Below are positions 1 to 10,459 of a stretch of 64,000 nt of DNA, piece by piece (position 1 is the stretch's first letter; each line of letters opens with the position of its first letter). The DNA lies in NCBI GenBank assembly GCA_003439945.1, contig QVRM01002037.1, positions 25,001 to 89,000 on the forward strand. The letters run 5' to 3'. This DNA comes from Dermanyssus gallinae (Eukaryota > Arthropoda > Arachnida > Mesostigmata > Dermanyssidae). A model generated the notes under the pieces. That model made no database searches. It had not been told where the DNA came from and worked only from the letters and a program-made list of their open reading frames with translations. Both the position numbers and the translations under genes were made by a program.

Positions 1-1970
1 TGTATTCAATGTATCATATCCTGTAGTGTATAAATAGAGTAATGTTCCTATATACTAAAAGTCAACGAATATATATGTGTATGCAGGGCGTGGTTAAATT
101 CATAGTGGATAATTAATGGGTCCTAAAACTCGTTAAAATAAGCATTTTTATGAGATGTTGGCAGGCATGTCGTATTTGGGAGGGATAGTAGTAGCATTAC
201 ATATTTGTAGAATCATTTTCATCTTAGGCATTTGTTCTAAGAATTAGAGTTGTTGTTATACCGATGTGGTAGGTTGGACATGACTTCACAAATTGTGCGA
301 TTGCAAGAGAACGAGTTGTTTGATTGGGAAACTGACAAACATACAGGAGTAGTTACATCCGGTTAGAACTGCCTTTATTTCTCTAGGCAACGTTTTAGAT
401 GTCTTAATACGAAGTTAAACTTTCGAAATAAAACAGCTTATTCTCTTGCAAAGGCACACTTAGTGAAGCGATTTGAGGTCAGCAACATAGGTCTAACAAA
501 CATTTGTAATTGTATGGCCATTCTTATTTAAAAAAAAACAGCAATTCATTTAATTGCAACGACGCGAGAAACATTTGTTGCATAACTGGAGAGAAAAAAC
601 AAAGACAGCGCCGACGTACAAAGGTTACTAGAGGAAGTAGACTCATCTAAATGCCGTTTTAATCCAAACGGTCTTAGTGGAGCTTTGCACACTTTGCCCA
701 TTGACATTTTAATGCTTTGATCCCTTTGCAAGAGTAGTAAACCTTAGAGTCGTCGAGTGTACGCATTTACCTCTTCATCAGACCAATGATGGGTTTTGGT
801 TTAGGATGAACTTATAGCGGGCCAGAAAAATAAGGTGTATAGGGTAAAACTTCGAATCTTAATTCAAGCAATTTTGCGACTATGAGGTGTGAGCCAGAGC
901 GTTGTCATGATGATTTTTTACGCACCAATCTAGCCGCAAACAGTTTAGAAATCTGGAATAACATGTTTTTATGACTGATGTACCCTTCTATAAGTAGTTG
1001 TAACTTACCTTCTGTAACTTTCTCCAAACAAGCGGACAAGAACAAGCACAATTATGCGTTAAGCTCATAAAAAGACGCGCAGGGAGATAGTGAAGGTGCA
1101 CGAGACGGAATGAACACTCATTATCAAAGGAAATTCTATGCTACTCAATGCACTAAATAGCCGGGATCTGGAGCGTGCAGACGACAATGGACAGGAGACA
1201 AAAGAACAGAATGTACGAAACGAAACATCTCGAAAGAAAACTGAAGTGTTGCCATGCATAGAATTGAACTCCACTTGGGTAGTTGTATTTTTTCTTGATT
1301 GTGAATCTGGTTGAAAATTGTCCTGCTGCCACATTCTTCTGCTCTAGTAGGCCCACATAATTTGAGCACTGGTCTGGTCATTTGGCAAACGGTAAAGAGG
1401 GGGAAAGTCATATAGTAGCCTACAATCAGTCAACACTCGGAAACAGAAGGCTCGATTATGCCGAGCTGCCCCCGACAAACCTTAGGAGAAACGCCACGGT
1501 TTAGCCAAGCGAAGTGACACAGAGATCTAAGTCAGAGAGCTTTAGCCTAGTGCAAACTATTTTTAATGAGTTAAGTATTTGTCTAAATAGAATAGCAAAA
1601 GTCTTGGTATAGTCGACTTTGGGATGGGCTACGATATCTAGCAAGTGTGTTTCCACAAATACTGCGGTTTTCTTTCACGGTTTTTTTAATTTTGTGTATT
1701 ACTAGCTGGTGTATATACATATTAATTTGAGATGGATTCATGTATGTTGCATGCCGTAGCAGATAGTATAAACGGTGCTTAAACACGCCTTTTTACGTTT
1801 TGTTGCCTAAAACAATAAAAATATTGAGTAAGTGATCTTCACATGAACGCTTGCATAGAGCCTTACAGAGCGGCTCTCTACGGGCTAAGAAAGGGGCAAG
1901 TCGAGAAGAATGCGAGGAACGTTGCACTGCCGGCGTGTGCGCGTAGGCTGGTCGTCTGTCTTAAATGTTT
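1..1970. other. No gene recognised
   Basis: This AT-rich stretch has only short open frames with no motif I recognise on either strand. I see no repeat shared with the rest of the window. Confidence 0.6.
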
Positions 1971-2186
1971 TCAAACAGGCTCGTCTACAAACAGCGTTTT
2001 AGCTGTCGAGCCGGTCGAATAAGAATGAGCTGCTACCGTAACGTATTCGGACACACCGCCCATCATGATCATGGTTATTAGGTTAGACACCAGCACCGGT
2101 ATATCCAATACCACCAAAAGCATTTTTCCCACTGTCGTTATCGCCTGCGAGTTCCTGGGTATCCCGTAACCACAGCGGACGTTAGC
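1971..2186 (-). other. Unassigned hydrophobic open frame, possible exon or relic
   Basis: The minus strand is open for about 70 codons down to a TGA at 1971-1973. It encodes a strongly hydrophobic stretch containing VGKMLLVVLDIPVLVSNL, followed by a polar tail. An AG that could serve as a splice acceptor lies upstream of the hydrophobic part. The GYG...VGK...VSN word order vaguely recalls potassium-channel pore regions, but the spacing fits neither the voltage-gated nor the two-pore family. I assign no function. Confidence 0.2.
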
Positions 2187-2383
2187 CGTGTACTGCCTGT
2201 CTGACAGATACAGCGGTCAACCAGCACCAAACGGCTTTTTCTGGTTCGTTGTTGCCCAGCCAGAAGTCAGCAGGCAAGCACTTAGTCAGTCGGGTCATCT
2301 CAGTGAGTGCAATCGTTTTGTATGCGGTGATGTGGTGTCTTCGACGAGTACGCTGAAGTTTTGTACGCGATGATGTCTAATAC

Positions 2384-2575
2384 ACTCTTTCAGGGGCAGA
2401 CCCTCAGCCAAGATTTAACGGGACTGCTTTTTGCCGCCTCATTACTTCATCGACGGACTACCCCCATAAGTACAAATGTGCAACGGGGGGTGGCTTGACC
2501 CCGCACACCTATGTGTTCTCTCCTTCGGTCGGGAGGCGCAGGCAAACGCACCCTCCACGCCACCGGGCTCGACAC
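2384..2575 (-). repeat. tRNA-derived SINE copy 1
   Basis: This is a diverged minus-strand copy of a dispersed SINE also found at 3021, 3250, 6608, 38088 and 51654. It keeps the 5' GTCGAGCCCGGTGGCGTGG block, the TTTGTA(C)TTATGGGGG(TAGT)CCGTC block and the 3' GGCTGAGGGTC block. The B-box region is damaged. The 3' hairpin has a mismatch (TCTGCC instead of TCAGCC). Confidence 0.8.
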
Positions 2576-2959
2576 GCGATGGTGTGTCTAAGAGAATAGC
2601 GGCTCGAATTCTCGGAGGTGTAAGACGGGACCTAGTCTGGGTCGAAAAGAGCAGGTAGCGCACAGAAAAGAGAAAGGACAGCTCGGCGCGAAAAATATTG
2701 TATAGCCATACAGATTGCTGTTGTTGTTGGCGGCGGCGACTGCGACTGCGGCAGCAGCCAAAGGAATTTCAGGTGCGAATTTGGTTTATACCGAAACTCA
2801 CTCCAAAACGAAGCAGCGTAACGTCCGCCTCCGCTACGGTTGCCGCCGACAGCGCCTACGGAAGAGGAGCCTACCTAACTACCCACCAAACCAGAACTCT
2901 ACCCCAAATCTACAGATACTCACCTATCTGCATACACGCAGTTCTATTAGCGCTGCTAC

Positions 2960-3020
2960 TATGATTACAACAATAACAACAACAACAACTACTACTACTA
3001 CTACTACTTATACTACTACT
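2960..3020. repeat. (ACT)n / (CAA)n microsatellite
   Basis: CAA repeats run into repeated ACT/TACT units. The last 15 bases (3006-3020) are duplicated at 3222-3236 and form the left target-site duplication of the next SINE. Confidence 0.9.
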
Positions 3021-3221
3021 AAGTAAAGTAAAGTTTTCGGGCTGTTGTCCCTCAGCCAATATTTAACGCCCACGGAACTGTTTTTCGCCTTATTGCTTCA
3101 TAGACGGACTACCCCCATATCGACAAATCAGTGCAACGGTGGGACTCGAACCCGCGCACCTCTGATGTGTCTCCTCCGGTTGCGAGGCGCAGACCTAAAC
3201 CACCACGCCACCGAGCTCGAC
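3021..3221 (-). repeat. tRNA-derived SINE copy 2, full length with 15-bp TSD
   Basis: This is the best full-length copy, about 201 bp. Reading the minus strand, it starts GTCGAGCTCGGTGGCGTGG and has a polymerase III B box-like GGGTTCGAGTCCC. Then come a TTTGTCGATATGGGGG block and the 3' end GGCTGAGGGACAACAGCC followed by CGAAAACTTTACTTTACTT. It is flanked by a perfect 15-bp duplication, ACTTATACTACTACT, at 3006-3020 and 3222-3236. That duplication fixes both ends and shows insertion by target-primed reverse transcription into an ACT microsatellite. The 3' hairpin (3040-3057) leaves a 19-nt tail without poly(A). Confidence 0.9.
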
Positions 3222-3249
3222 ACTTATACTACTACTACTACTAATATAA

Positions 3250-3371
3250 TACTTTTCGGGCTGACCCCCCAGCTAAGATTTAACGTCCACGGGACTGCTT
3301 TTCGCCTTATTGCTTCATAAACACTACTAGCTCCGATTGCGAGGCGGAGACGAATGCACTACGCCAACGGA
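3250..3371 (-). repeat. SINE copy 3, internally deleted
   Basis: It matches both ends of the SINE (3' block CTTTTCGGGCTGACCC, 5' block GCGAGGCGGAGACG...ACGCCAACGG) but lacks the middle, including the B box and the TATGGGGG block. A further scrap of the same 3' end, GACCCTCAGCTAAGATT, lies at 3387-3403. Confidence 0.75.
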
Positions 3372-3560
3372 CATTACTACTACTACGACCCTCAGCTAAG
3401 ATTCACTACTATTACTGCTACCACTACTGCAACTCTTAGTTGTAAGTTCTCCTACTACTACGTTGTAAGTTCTCCTACTACTACGACTACAACTACCACG
3501 ATGACGAGATCCAGTTATCTGGCTAGCTTACCTAGACTGATTAGAGCTTCACCACCATCA
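3372..3560. repeat. TAC/ACT-rich low-complexity DNA
   Basis: Interrupted TAC/ACT triplets with a small duplication of the TAAGTTCTCCTACTACTACG unit. The open frames here are products of the repeats. Confidence 0.7.
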
Positions 3561-4729
3561 TCGTGAGCTAGTCGAAGCAAAAGCGATAAGATTGAACAAC
3601 AGCAGCAGCAGCAGCAGCTAACAACAACAACGCTGAGTGAATTAATCGTCGGGCTCAAGAAGGTGTCGGCGCATTCAAATGGACGAGCCGTGGCGATGGC
3701 TAGGTGGGCGTGGTGGGGCGCATGGTCGATGCGCTCGCGGGTTAACCAAGTTGGTGGTGGTGTTGTTACTCAATTCGTGTTCACCGTCTGCGTCCGAGCC
3801 TAACCACCTAGAGATGGTTAGCCGTTATTTACGTCCTCGGGCGTGTACGTGCAGCTAGTGAGTGAGTGAGTGAGCGAGCGAGCAAGCGAACGAACGAATC
3901 AGCGAACCAGTGATGAAGACCGTGTAAACACAGACTAAATCACAGACCGAAGGGAGGGGCGGGGGGGTCAAACACCATTGAACTATCCGAGAGATCGAGG
4001 GGCAGCGCCACTGATTGACACCCTCCGCCACCCCACAACGACTGACCGAGCGCTGTTAAAAAACCCACCGCTGATCTACGTGAGAGGGCCGTCGATGCTG
4101 ATGCCGGGGCGTCGTGCTCTCCCTCGTGGTTTGTGGTCGGCCGGCCGCGGTACGCGGTTACGGTACGGCGACGACTACGACTACGACGACGACGACAACA
4201 ACAACAACAACAACGCTCGCAGATCGACGATCCAGTACGGGAGTATTAGGGAGCACTAGCCAGAGTTGTGATTTAATGTACATGATCACCACCACCACCG
4301 CCACCAACAAACACCCTTTGTCCTGTCCTGAGTGTCTATGGCCGTTGCCGATGTGAAGGTTGCAACCTTTCGAGGTCACGACACCGCCACCTCACGACAT
4401 GTTTGAAGACAACCGACCTCGATGTGTTTGAAGACAACCGACCCCCACTGCCGGCGGCGTCGTCGCTGCCGCTGCTACAGTCCGTCGAGGTTAACTCGAC
4501 GAAGACAACTCCAAGTCCGGCTCGTTCAAGGCGCCGAAAAAACGTGTTAACATCATTCAATTCGAAATGAGAGAGGGACGGAGAGAGAGAGAGAGAGAAA
4601 GGCAGACAGACAGACAGCTTCGGCAGGCGACGCGGTGCGACTCAGCGTAAAAAGATACTAGTGTTATTGTAGTAGCGCGCTATAGATAGTGTCGCCATAG
4701 CAGACAGATCTACACGAGACGCATAGTGG
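3561..4729. other. GC- and CpG-rich stretch with triplet repeats; no gene recognised
   Basis: It contains (CAG)n near 3600, a GAGT/GAGC/GAAC tetranucleotide drift at 3858-3898, a GAC-to-AAC run at 4168-4213, a short (CAC)n, and (GA)n then (CAGA)n at 4567-4617. Such composition is common around promoters and 5' UTRs, but I can tie it to no downstream gene. Confidence 0.4.
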
Positions 4730-5038
4730 CACTCAACTCTTCGACCTGCGGCGGGAGACAACACGTGTGATGAAGATGTATTGCTGAATTCGTCTGCTAG
4801 CTACGTTGTTGTGAATTTGTTGGTTGGCGCTCGACAACTATGGGCGCTGCAGGCCCCCCCCCCCCTTACGCCCAAGCTGATTCAGCGCGTCCGTAGAAGT
4901 CTCAATCTTTCGACGGGAGAGTCGAGCGCATCCGAATTATTGCGTCAGAGGCTGTCGCTCAACATTCAACAAGGCAATGCAGCGTATGTTCGGGGCACAT
5001 TGTTGAACTGGGCTAAGCCTGGGTTCAAGAACCCATGA
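4730..5038 (+). pseudogene. C-terminal tail of a restriction-like-endonuclease LINE
   Basis: The open frame ends at a TGA at 5036-5038 and contains LLRQRLSLNIQQGNAAYVRGTL. The same tail is found on the minus strand near 50.25 kb (FFRQRLSLDLQRGNAASVVGTL) and near 28.16 kb (PLQRLSLAVQRGNAAAIMGTM), where it closes a longer polyprotein with RT. This copy is therefore a 5'-truncated relic of that family, carrying only the last 80 or so residues. A run of C at 4853-4866 interrupts it. No target duplication was identified. Confidence 0.65.
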
Positions 5039-5160
5039 TCACACGTTCGCGCGGAGACAATTGTCCACTCCAAAGTGCTCACATAGCGATGTTCTATAAA
5101 TAAATGAAAATTGCGTTTTGTAATACTACGTTCTGTGTGACAATTGTAACCACCATTAAT

Positions 5161-5184
5161 TTATATATATATATATATATATAG
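5161..5184. repeat. (TA)n microsatellite
   Basis: About 12 TA units between the LINE tail and the next open frame. Confidence 0.95.
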
Positions 5185-5279
5185 CAGGGGCGGTCTCAGC
5201 AGGTCATGCTGATAAGTATCCGCTGATGGTAATCTAGCGGAGACGAAGAAGCTTCAAAGTACGCCCCAATAGATTATCC

Positions 5280-5545
5280 ACATGAGTTTCAATCGCTAGC
5301 ATTCGAGACCCTGGGCGGCCCTGGCAACGTCACTCGCAAACTTTTCCATTTTGCAAAGTGGATGCTTCGAAACTCGCGGACCCTGTGGGGTCGGCGAGCA
5401 ATTGAACCTCGCAACCGGAGACAAGCGATCTGCGGGCTTCTTGAGATAACGCCTCGATCTCGACGTGCAAGGCAGGAACTTCAAGGGCGCACTGCGGGCA
5501 CACGTTCTCGGGAGATAATTGTCGCTCCACTTGCATCTTCAATAA
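5280..5545 (-). pseudogene. Possible retroelement gag-like fragment
   Basis: The minus-strand frame reads VCPQCALEVPALHVEIEAL and continues with a charged segment. This resembles the CxxC-plus-coiled-coil stretch in the ORF1 of the R1-type element at 22.36-22.85 kb (LCSKCNQKL...). The match is short and I cannot exclude chance. Confidence 0.25.
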
Positions 5546-5759
5546 AACATTTGAGGATCTACAACAATTCCTCTTCTAAGCCTTTTCTGCTACGCACTTC
5601 TTTTGAAGTGCGCTACATCGGGTGTGAGTGCGTGCGACACAGTTCCCTTTCATAGGAGGGGCTTTCATGACACAAAAAGTCCTTACCGTCATACCGTCAG
5701 GCTGTTTTCCGTATTTCCGGGACAAGCCTCGCCTTTATCATTCCTCAAGCAGTTCCTAG

Positions 5760-6010
5760 CAGTCTAGCCCACCCAAGGAACCAGCAAATACTGTCGTTGA
5801 TGCCAGCATTTTTTTGGCGCACGGCCACTATTACAAATGCATGTGTTAGCGTGCTGATGCGCCATAGCCTCCACCGGTTCTCCACATATGCACTGATGGA
5901 GCTCTAGCAACGCTATACCCACTCGGAGAGCAACACCAATCCTCGTAGTAACGTCGTCGAGCAATGCACCTAGAAGGTAACTTGAAAGAACGTGTAGCCG
6001 GGCACCAGCG
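5760..6010 (-). pseudogene. CCHC segment of a restriction-like-endonuclease LINE
   Basis: On the minus strand the frame reads ...TRIGVALRVGIALLELHQCICGEPVEAMAH and keeps an H followed by C. The better copy at 50.57-50.83 kb reads VRIAVGLRLGTDLVYTYTCVCG with the same C-x-C...H...C pattern. This is the finger that precedes the nuclease in that family. The fragment is isolated and decayed. Confidence 0.5.
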
Positions 6011-6151
6011 CGCCCTCAGTTGACACTGCTTGGTTTTTGCTGTGTTACTATGACCTAAGCGCATTGAACTGTCTCATTCCTACTCGAATAGGATAGTCAC
6101 TCTTTCATGCTAAGACACACGTGTTCTTCGTGTCGCGGATAGAAGAAAAAC

Positions 6152-6152
6152 A

Positions 6153-6215
<63 letters not shown>
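6152..6215. repeat. (TA)n microsatellite
   Basis: More than 30 TA units, with single G substitutions at the edges. Confidence 0.95.
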
Positions 6216-6221
<6 letters not shown>

Positions 6222-6595
6222 CGTACACTATTATTAATATATCAAATACTTGTCTGAATAATTAAGTAGCTTGCTGCAAGAATGCCATCTTTCCGAAGTA
6301 GAATTTCTTTACCATAGTTTATCTTTTAATTATTGTTCTTATTTTTCATGTATTATAAAGAGTTTTCATGCAAAAAAAATGCAAATCAAATATCCTCTCT
6401 GAAGAATAGTATAGCATACAATAGATGCATAGTAACTCTAAAGACGTTGATATGGTTGGAACATACGTTCACCAACTACTTTGTAAGGAAATTTGAAATA
6501 TTTTGTGATGACAAACGTTTGAACAAACATAATGTTTAAAGAGTGGTATGTGTATTAAGGTATGCCTGTAGTAGAATATTGATTTCGCTTGGCTT
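6216..6595. other. No gene recognised
   Basis: AT-rich DNA with one 68-codon frame that matches no motif I know. Confidence 0.5.
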
Positions 6596-6607
6596 GATTG
6601 GTTCTTT

Positions 6608-6800
6608 GTCGAACCCGGTGGCGTGGTGGGTTGAGTCTGCGTCTCGCGACCGGACGAGACAAATCATAGGTGCGCAGGCTCGAACCCCACCGTTGCCCAA
6701 ACATTTGTATTTATGGGGGTCCGTCTATGAAGCAGTGTGAAAAACAGTTTCGTGGACGTTAAGCCTTGGCTGAGGGTCAGCCCGAAAACTTTACTTTACT
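6608..6800 (+). repeat. tRNA-derived SINE copy with 12-bp TSD
   Basis: A plus-strand copy starting GTCGAACCCGGTGGCGTGG, with the B box-like GGCTCGAACCCC and the TTTGTATTTATGGGGGTCCG block. It ends in GGCTGAGGGTCAGCC (6768-6782), a perfect 6-bp stem with a GGG loop, followed by exactly 18 nt, CGAAAACTTTACTTTACT. Flanks GATTGGTTCTTT (6596-6607) and GACTGGTTATTT (6801-6812) match at 10 of 12 positions and look like an aged target duplication. Confidence 0.9.
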
Positions 6801-6812
6801 GACTGGTTATTT

Positions 6813-7415
6813 TGTTTGAGGTTAAAAAACTGGCCTAACAGCCGTGCACGTTTAAGTTGGCCTAGCACACCTTGATCTATCTTGGTGTACGGGGAGAAGA
6901 AAGAGGAGACAGCATGATAGAATGTTGTTTAAGCCATTTCGCTGCGGCGGCGCACGTCGTACAAATACGGTAATAAAACGATGTTCTCTAATGCGTGAGT
7001 AAATTATTCAGATAGTAATGGCACACGTTCTGCAGCGCGCTTGTATGCCAGATGTGTCTCTTGTGCTCACATAAGAAGATGGTTGTCAACTTTCTACGCA
7101 CAAGCAGATGCTATGAAAAGCCTAGTCGTAGCAAGCTAGCAGCACCACAAGAAGATCGGTTCATATTGCTCCAACAGGTCGATACAGTTTGGCAATACGA
7201 GAGGCGTTTTCTCGTTCGATCAATCAAGGCAATCTGCAGAAAAACGACATAATCATCTGCAAATGATATGTAGCTGTAGCCGGTCAAGTAGGACGGAGTG
7301 AACTAACTAAGCAGCCAATCCTGCTGCCTGCTGCTGGTGGAGTCGCGGTAAGAATCAACCCGTATGTCGCGAAGACCTACATTTGCTTCGTCGAACAAAT
7401 GATTCCTGAAAATCT
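6813..7415. other. No gene recognised
   Basis: Mixed-composition DNA. A 66-codon frame at 7052-7252 shows no known motif. Confidence 0.5.
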
Positions 7416-7419
7416 CTCT

Positions 7420-7562
7420 TAGTTGTTTCTGTTGTTGCTGTTGTTGTTGTTTTTGTCATTGTTGTTGTCGTTGTTGTTGTCGTTGTTGTTGTCGTTGTCG
7501 TTGTCGTTATTGTTGTTGTTGTTGTTGTTGTCGTCGTTGTTGTTGTTGTTGTTGTTGTTGCG
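7420..7562. repeat. (TTG)n / (TCG)n compound microsatellite
   Basis: TTG and TCG triplets in long runs. The Thr-rich and Leu-rich open frames on the two strands are consequences of the repeat. Confidence 0.9.
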
Positions 7563-8700
7563 GGGCAGGGGCGGGGGCATCTTGAATCAGATCTCGCCGT
7601 CGTAGCCGTCGGGGTGTTGTTGTCGCCTCCTCCTGTGGCGCAACCGTTCAGCATACTCGGTCGTCATGGTAACATCGCTGGCTGGGTCGTTCTCGCGCGT
7701 GCGCGCGTGGTTTTTAACACCACCGCCACCGTCGCCCGCTGCCGATCGCCTATTGGATAATGGGATTGGTGAGAGGTTCGCGGTCATTATGCTCCGCTTC
7801 GTAATGAGGGTTAATAAGAGTGGCTGACTGACTGATTGCCGGCCATCCAGCCCCACACACAGTTCAGTCGTTCGGCCGTCATGGCCACAGAGCACCACCA
7901 GTTCGTAATCGTTCGTCGCCACCAATCGAAGAGAAACCGAGGTTACCTAGGTAGGTAGCTCTGTCTGGTCTTAGCAGCAGTAGTGGTAGTAGTAGCAATC
8001 GTTATTGCTCGTCGTTGTAGTTGGTAGTATGAGCGATGGTAATACCGACTGTATTATCCCACTAATTGGGGGAGGGGCGGGGGCGGGGGGGGGGGAGAAG
8101 TGGGGTGGTCGGGGTCGGTCGGTCGCTCACTCGCTCGCTCGCTCGGCTATCGTTGTTGTCCGCCACCATTGTCCTTCACCATATCCTTCCTTCACCCCCG
8201 CCGTTGCTCCTGGAGGTGTGCTGGAGAGGTGCTGCTGCTGCTGCTCCTGCTATTGGTTCTGAAGAAGTGCTCACCGTGCTGTTGGCTCTGCTGCTACATT
8301 CACGCACAATTCGATTCCATACGACGAGGGAATCTGTTCGCTCGATCTTCTCACTCGATCGTTTCGCTTCGAAAACGACTCTCTCGCTCACTCTCTCTCT
8401 CTCTCTCTTCCCGACTAAGCCGATTGATCTTTTCCATCCTTCGACCTTTGCCGTGTACTATAGGCCGTTATGGCCGTCGACCACCTCGTGAAGAGATGAG
8501 CTTCTCCAAAGATTAGATCTGCAAAGTGGTGGCAACGTTGGATTGATTCTCGCCCTCTTCGCCGCCGATATAGAGATAGGGACGACTTTCGTCGTTTCTC
8601 ATCCATGCGCGTTGTCGAGAGGACTAGTGGCCGCTAATCATGGTTATCTTATTACCGGGGTGTCGCCGGTTCGATTCATGATGGTGATCGAATTTTCTTT
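7563..8700. other. CpG- and microsatellite-rich stretch; no gene recognised
   Basis: It contains G-runs near 8070-8100, a (GTCG/CTCG)n-like run near 8115-8145, (CTG)n near 8230 and (CT)n at 8392-8408. Overlapping open frames on both strands have low-complexity products. It may be regulatory DNA of an unseen gene, but nothing decides this. Confidence 0.35.
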
Positions 8701-8759
8701 TTGAGAATAGATGATACACCATATAAATTATTGAGAATCAACAGCCATACTGTCACAAA

Positions 8760-9275
8760 GGCTGTTGAGGAACCTTATATCCGGCCATCGGCGCGTTGAA
8801 AGTATGCCGCACGCCAATTGCAGGCCCGTAAAGAATGGCAAATTGTCTTAAACCAATGTACCTGCAATCATGTAGTCAGGAGAGCACTTCCAGTGAAGAA
8901 GAAAGTTGCCTGAAAAAGCCAGAAGAAAGATGGAGAGAGGATATGGAGAGAAATACATCCTTGCAATTGTGCAGGCACCAAAAAAAGGAATACGGCCGAA
9001 AGTCTATTATATATTTAAACTCGCAAGCGTCTGGCCTGTTCGCTGGCTTTAGGGCCGAAATGCTCAACATCCGACTACTGGCGGCTAGATACTCGAAAAT
9101 TGAGAGCGTTCGGTGTAGAGCGTGTGATATAGAAGAAGAAGAGTCCATAGAACATATCGTGCTGAGGTGCGACGAGCTAGGAGGAGTGAGAACAGTGTCC
9201 CTAGCCGAGGCATTAGGTTTAGGTGATAAACCACTATGCCAAGAAATAAATGAAACCATATAAATAAATGAAACG
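8760..9275 (+). pseudogene. LINE C-terminal region with AGML-type tail and zinc finger (family B)
   Basis: The frame 8835-9263 includes KKEYGRKSIIYLNSQASGLF, then FRAEMLNIRLLAARYSK and CRACDIEEEESIEHIVLRC. The last is a C-x2-C...H-x4-C finger. The same order of motifs occurs at 13.8-14.46 kb. Family knowledge: many arthropod LINEs end in a similar 'C..C....E..EH....C' finger after the RT. No RT motif remains here, so this is a 5'-truncated copy. It ends near an AATAAATGAAAC stretch around 9262. Confidence 0.65.
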
Positions 9276-9510
9276 CAGGCTAGACATCGGGCATAGATTG
9301 TAACAGACCAAGGGGAAATACCCCGCTAGGCCAAACTATTGTGTAATTAGGTGGTAATATAACCATCGTAAAAATCCAATTAATAGTATGAATGCACTAC
9401 AGGCGAGGATGTTTGTTAAAATACATATGATGATACCATTGTAACAATATAAAACTATTCAAAGCCAGCGCCACGCTGTATGACATACTACACAGCAAGC
9501 GCATCTGATT

Positions 9511-9512
<2 letters not shown>

Positions 9513-9546
<34 letters not shown>
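9513..9546. repeat. (TA)n microsatellite
   Basis: About 16 TA units directly before the foldback element. Confidence 0.95.
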
Positions 9547-9549
<3 letters not shown>

Positions 9550-9554
9550 AAGTC

Positions 9555-9815
9555 ATTCATATCGTTATGTACTTAATTCGAGGTTTGGTAGAACCCGGCA
9601 AGAAATGTTTTTCTCCAATGAAATGGGGTCGCGAAAACGTCTTGTTTAGGAGAGAGAGTGAAGTTTATAAGGAGAAAAAAAGGCAAAATTACTACTTTTA
9701 TAAACTTCACTCACTCTCATAAACAAGGCGTTTCCGCGACCTCCTTTCACTGGAAAAAAATATTTTCTTGCCGAGTTCTACTAGACCTCGCAATAAGTAC
9801 ATAACGATATGAATA
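9555..9815. mobile_element. Short foldback (long-TIR) element
   Basis: Two arms of roughly 120-130 bp are inverted copies of each other. The left arm begins ATTCATATCGTTATGTACTT and the right arm ends with its complement. The shared interior includes GGTTTGGTAGAACCCGGCAAG and a GAGTGAGTGAAGTTTATAA-like stretch. The centre lies near 9685. The interior arm sequence matches the larger foldback element at 25.45-26.34 kb, so both belong to one family. It has no coding capacity. Confidence 0.8.
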
Positions 9816-9853
9816 ACCCTGTCGCCCAATCGCCGCGCTGGATTGTGGTATCG

Positions 9854-9884
9854 AATCGTCACATTTATTGCACTCATATTGAGC
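9854..9884 (-). repeat. LINE 3'-end hairpin and tail
   Basis: On the minus strand GCTCAATATGAGT is followed by GCAATAAATGTGACGATT, the same layout as the family A 3' ends at 24.18, 25.13, 29.5 and 29.9 kb. Upstream protein traces (to about 10140) are too decayed to confirm the family. Confidence 0.5.
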
Positions 9885-10202
9885 ATGCATATAACACTGA
9901 TGGGGTTTTTATGACTGAAAACCCCCTGACATGTCAAGCCCTTGTAGAGGCGCTCCTCAAAGCTCACAAATCCTGGAGTATGGCAAGAAGATTTGCAGAA
10001 AGTATCTCTGAGGCAAAAATAATCTCCGAGCAAATTTGAAAGAGTGGCCAGGTGAAGTAATCTCGAGAAGACAGTACTGCGGCCATCCCTCGATAAGGAG
10101 CCAAAAAGACGACTAGACTTTAGTGGGTACGAGTCCCACACTACCGTGGCTTCAGCAACAACGCCCGGTGTGCATAACGCGTCTTCCTAGTCACCTCTAA
10201 TA

Positions 10203-10211
10203 AATATATAT

Positions 10212-10271
<60 letters not shown>
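10203..10271. repeat. (TA)n microsatellite
   Basis: About 34 TA units with one phase break. Confidence 0.95.
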
Positions 10272-10274
<3 letters not shown>

Positions 10275-10459
10275 GCCTGTTACCGACGAAGCAACTCCCC
10301 TACGAGAAGTGCTTCTGAATAATTTTGTAATTTTTCTGTACTAAGCAAACATCCGTGTCTGAACATTGTGTGGTGAAATCCTCCGTCCTCAGTTCGGTAA
10401 CTTTGTGTTGTGCTTGTATAATCGCCCAACCGTAAGTGGGAAATCCAACATCCATTGAA

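Noticed and set aside
2070..2186. Potassium-channel pore fragment
   Set aside because: GYG, GK and VSN words occur, but spacing differs from both voltage-gated and two-pore channels and no further channel sequence was found.
7355..7654. Thr-rich open frame of 99 codons
   Set aside because: Product of the TTG/TCG microsatellite. The opposite strand is equally open with poly-Leu.
8066..8516. Two overlapping open frames of about 140 codons
   Set aside because: Low-complexity products of triplet and CT repeats, both frames open at once, no domain.
10110..10135. GTGGGTACGAGTCCCAC resembling a tRNA T-arm
   Set aside because: No A box or acceptor stem at the right distance.
9707..10141. 144-codon minus-strand frame
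   Set aside because: It runs across the foldback arm and a decayed LINE tail. The joined product has no consistent domain.
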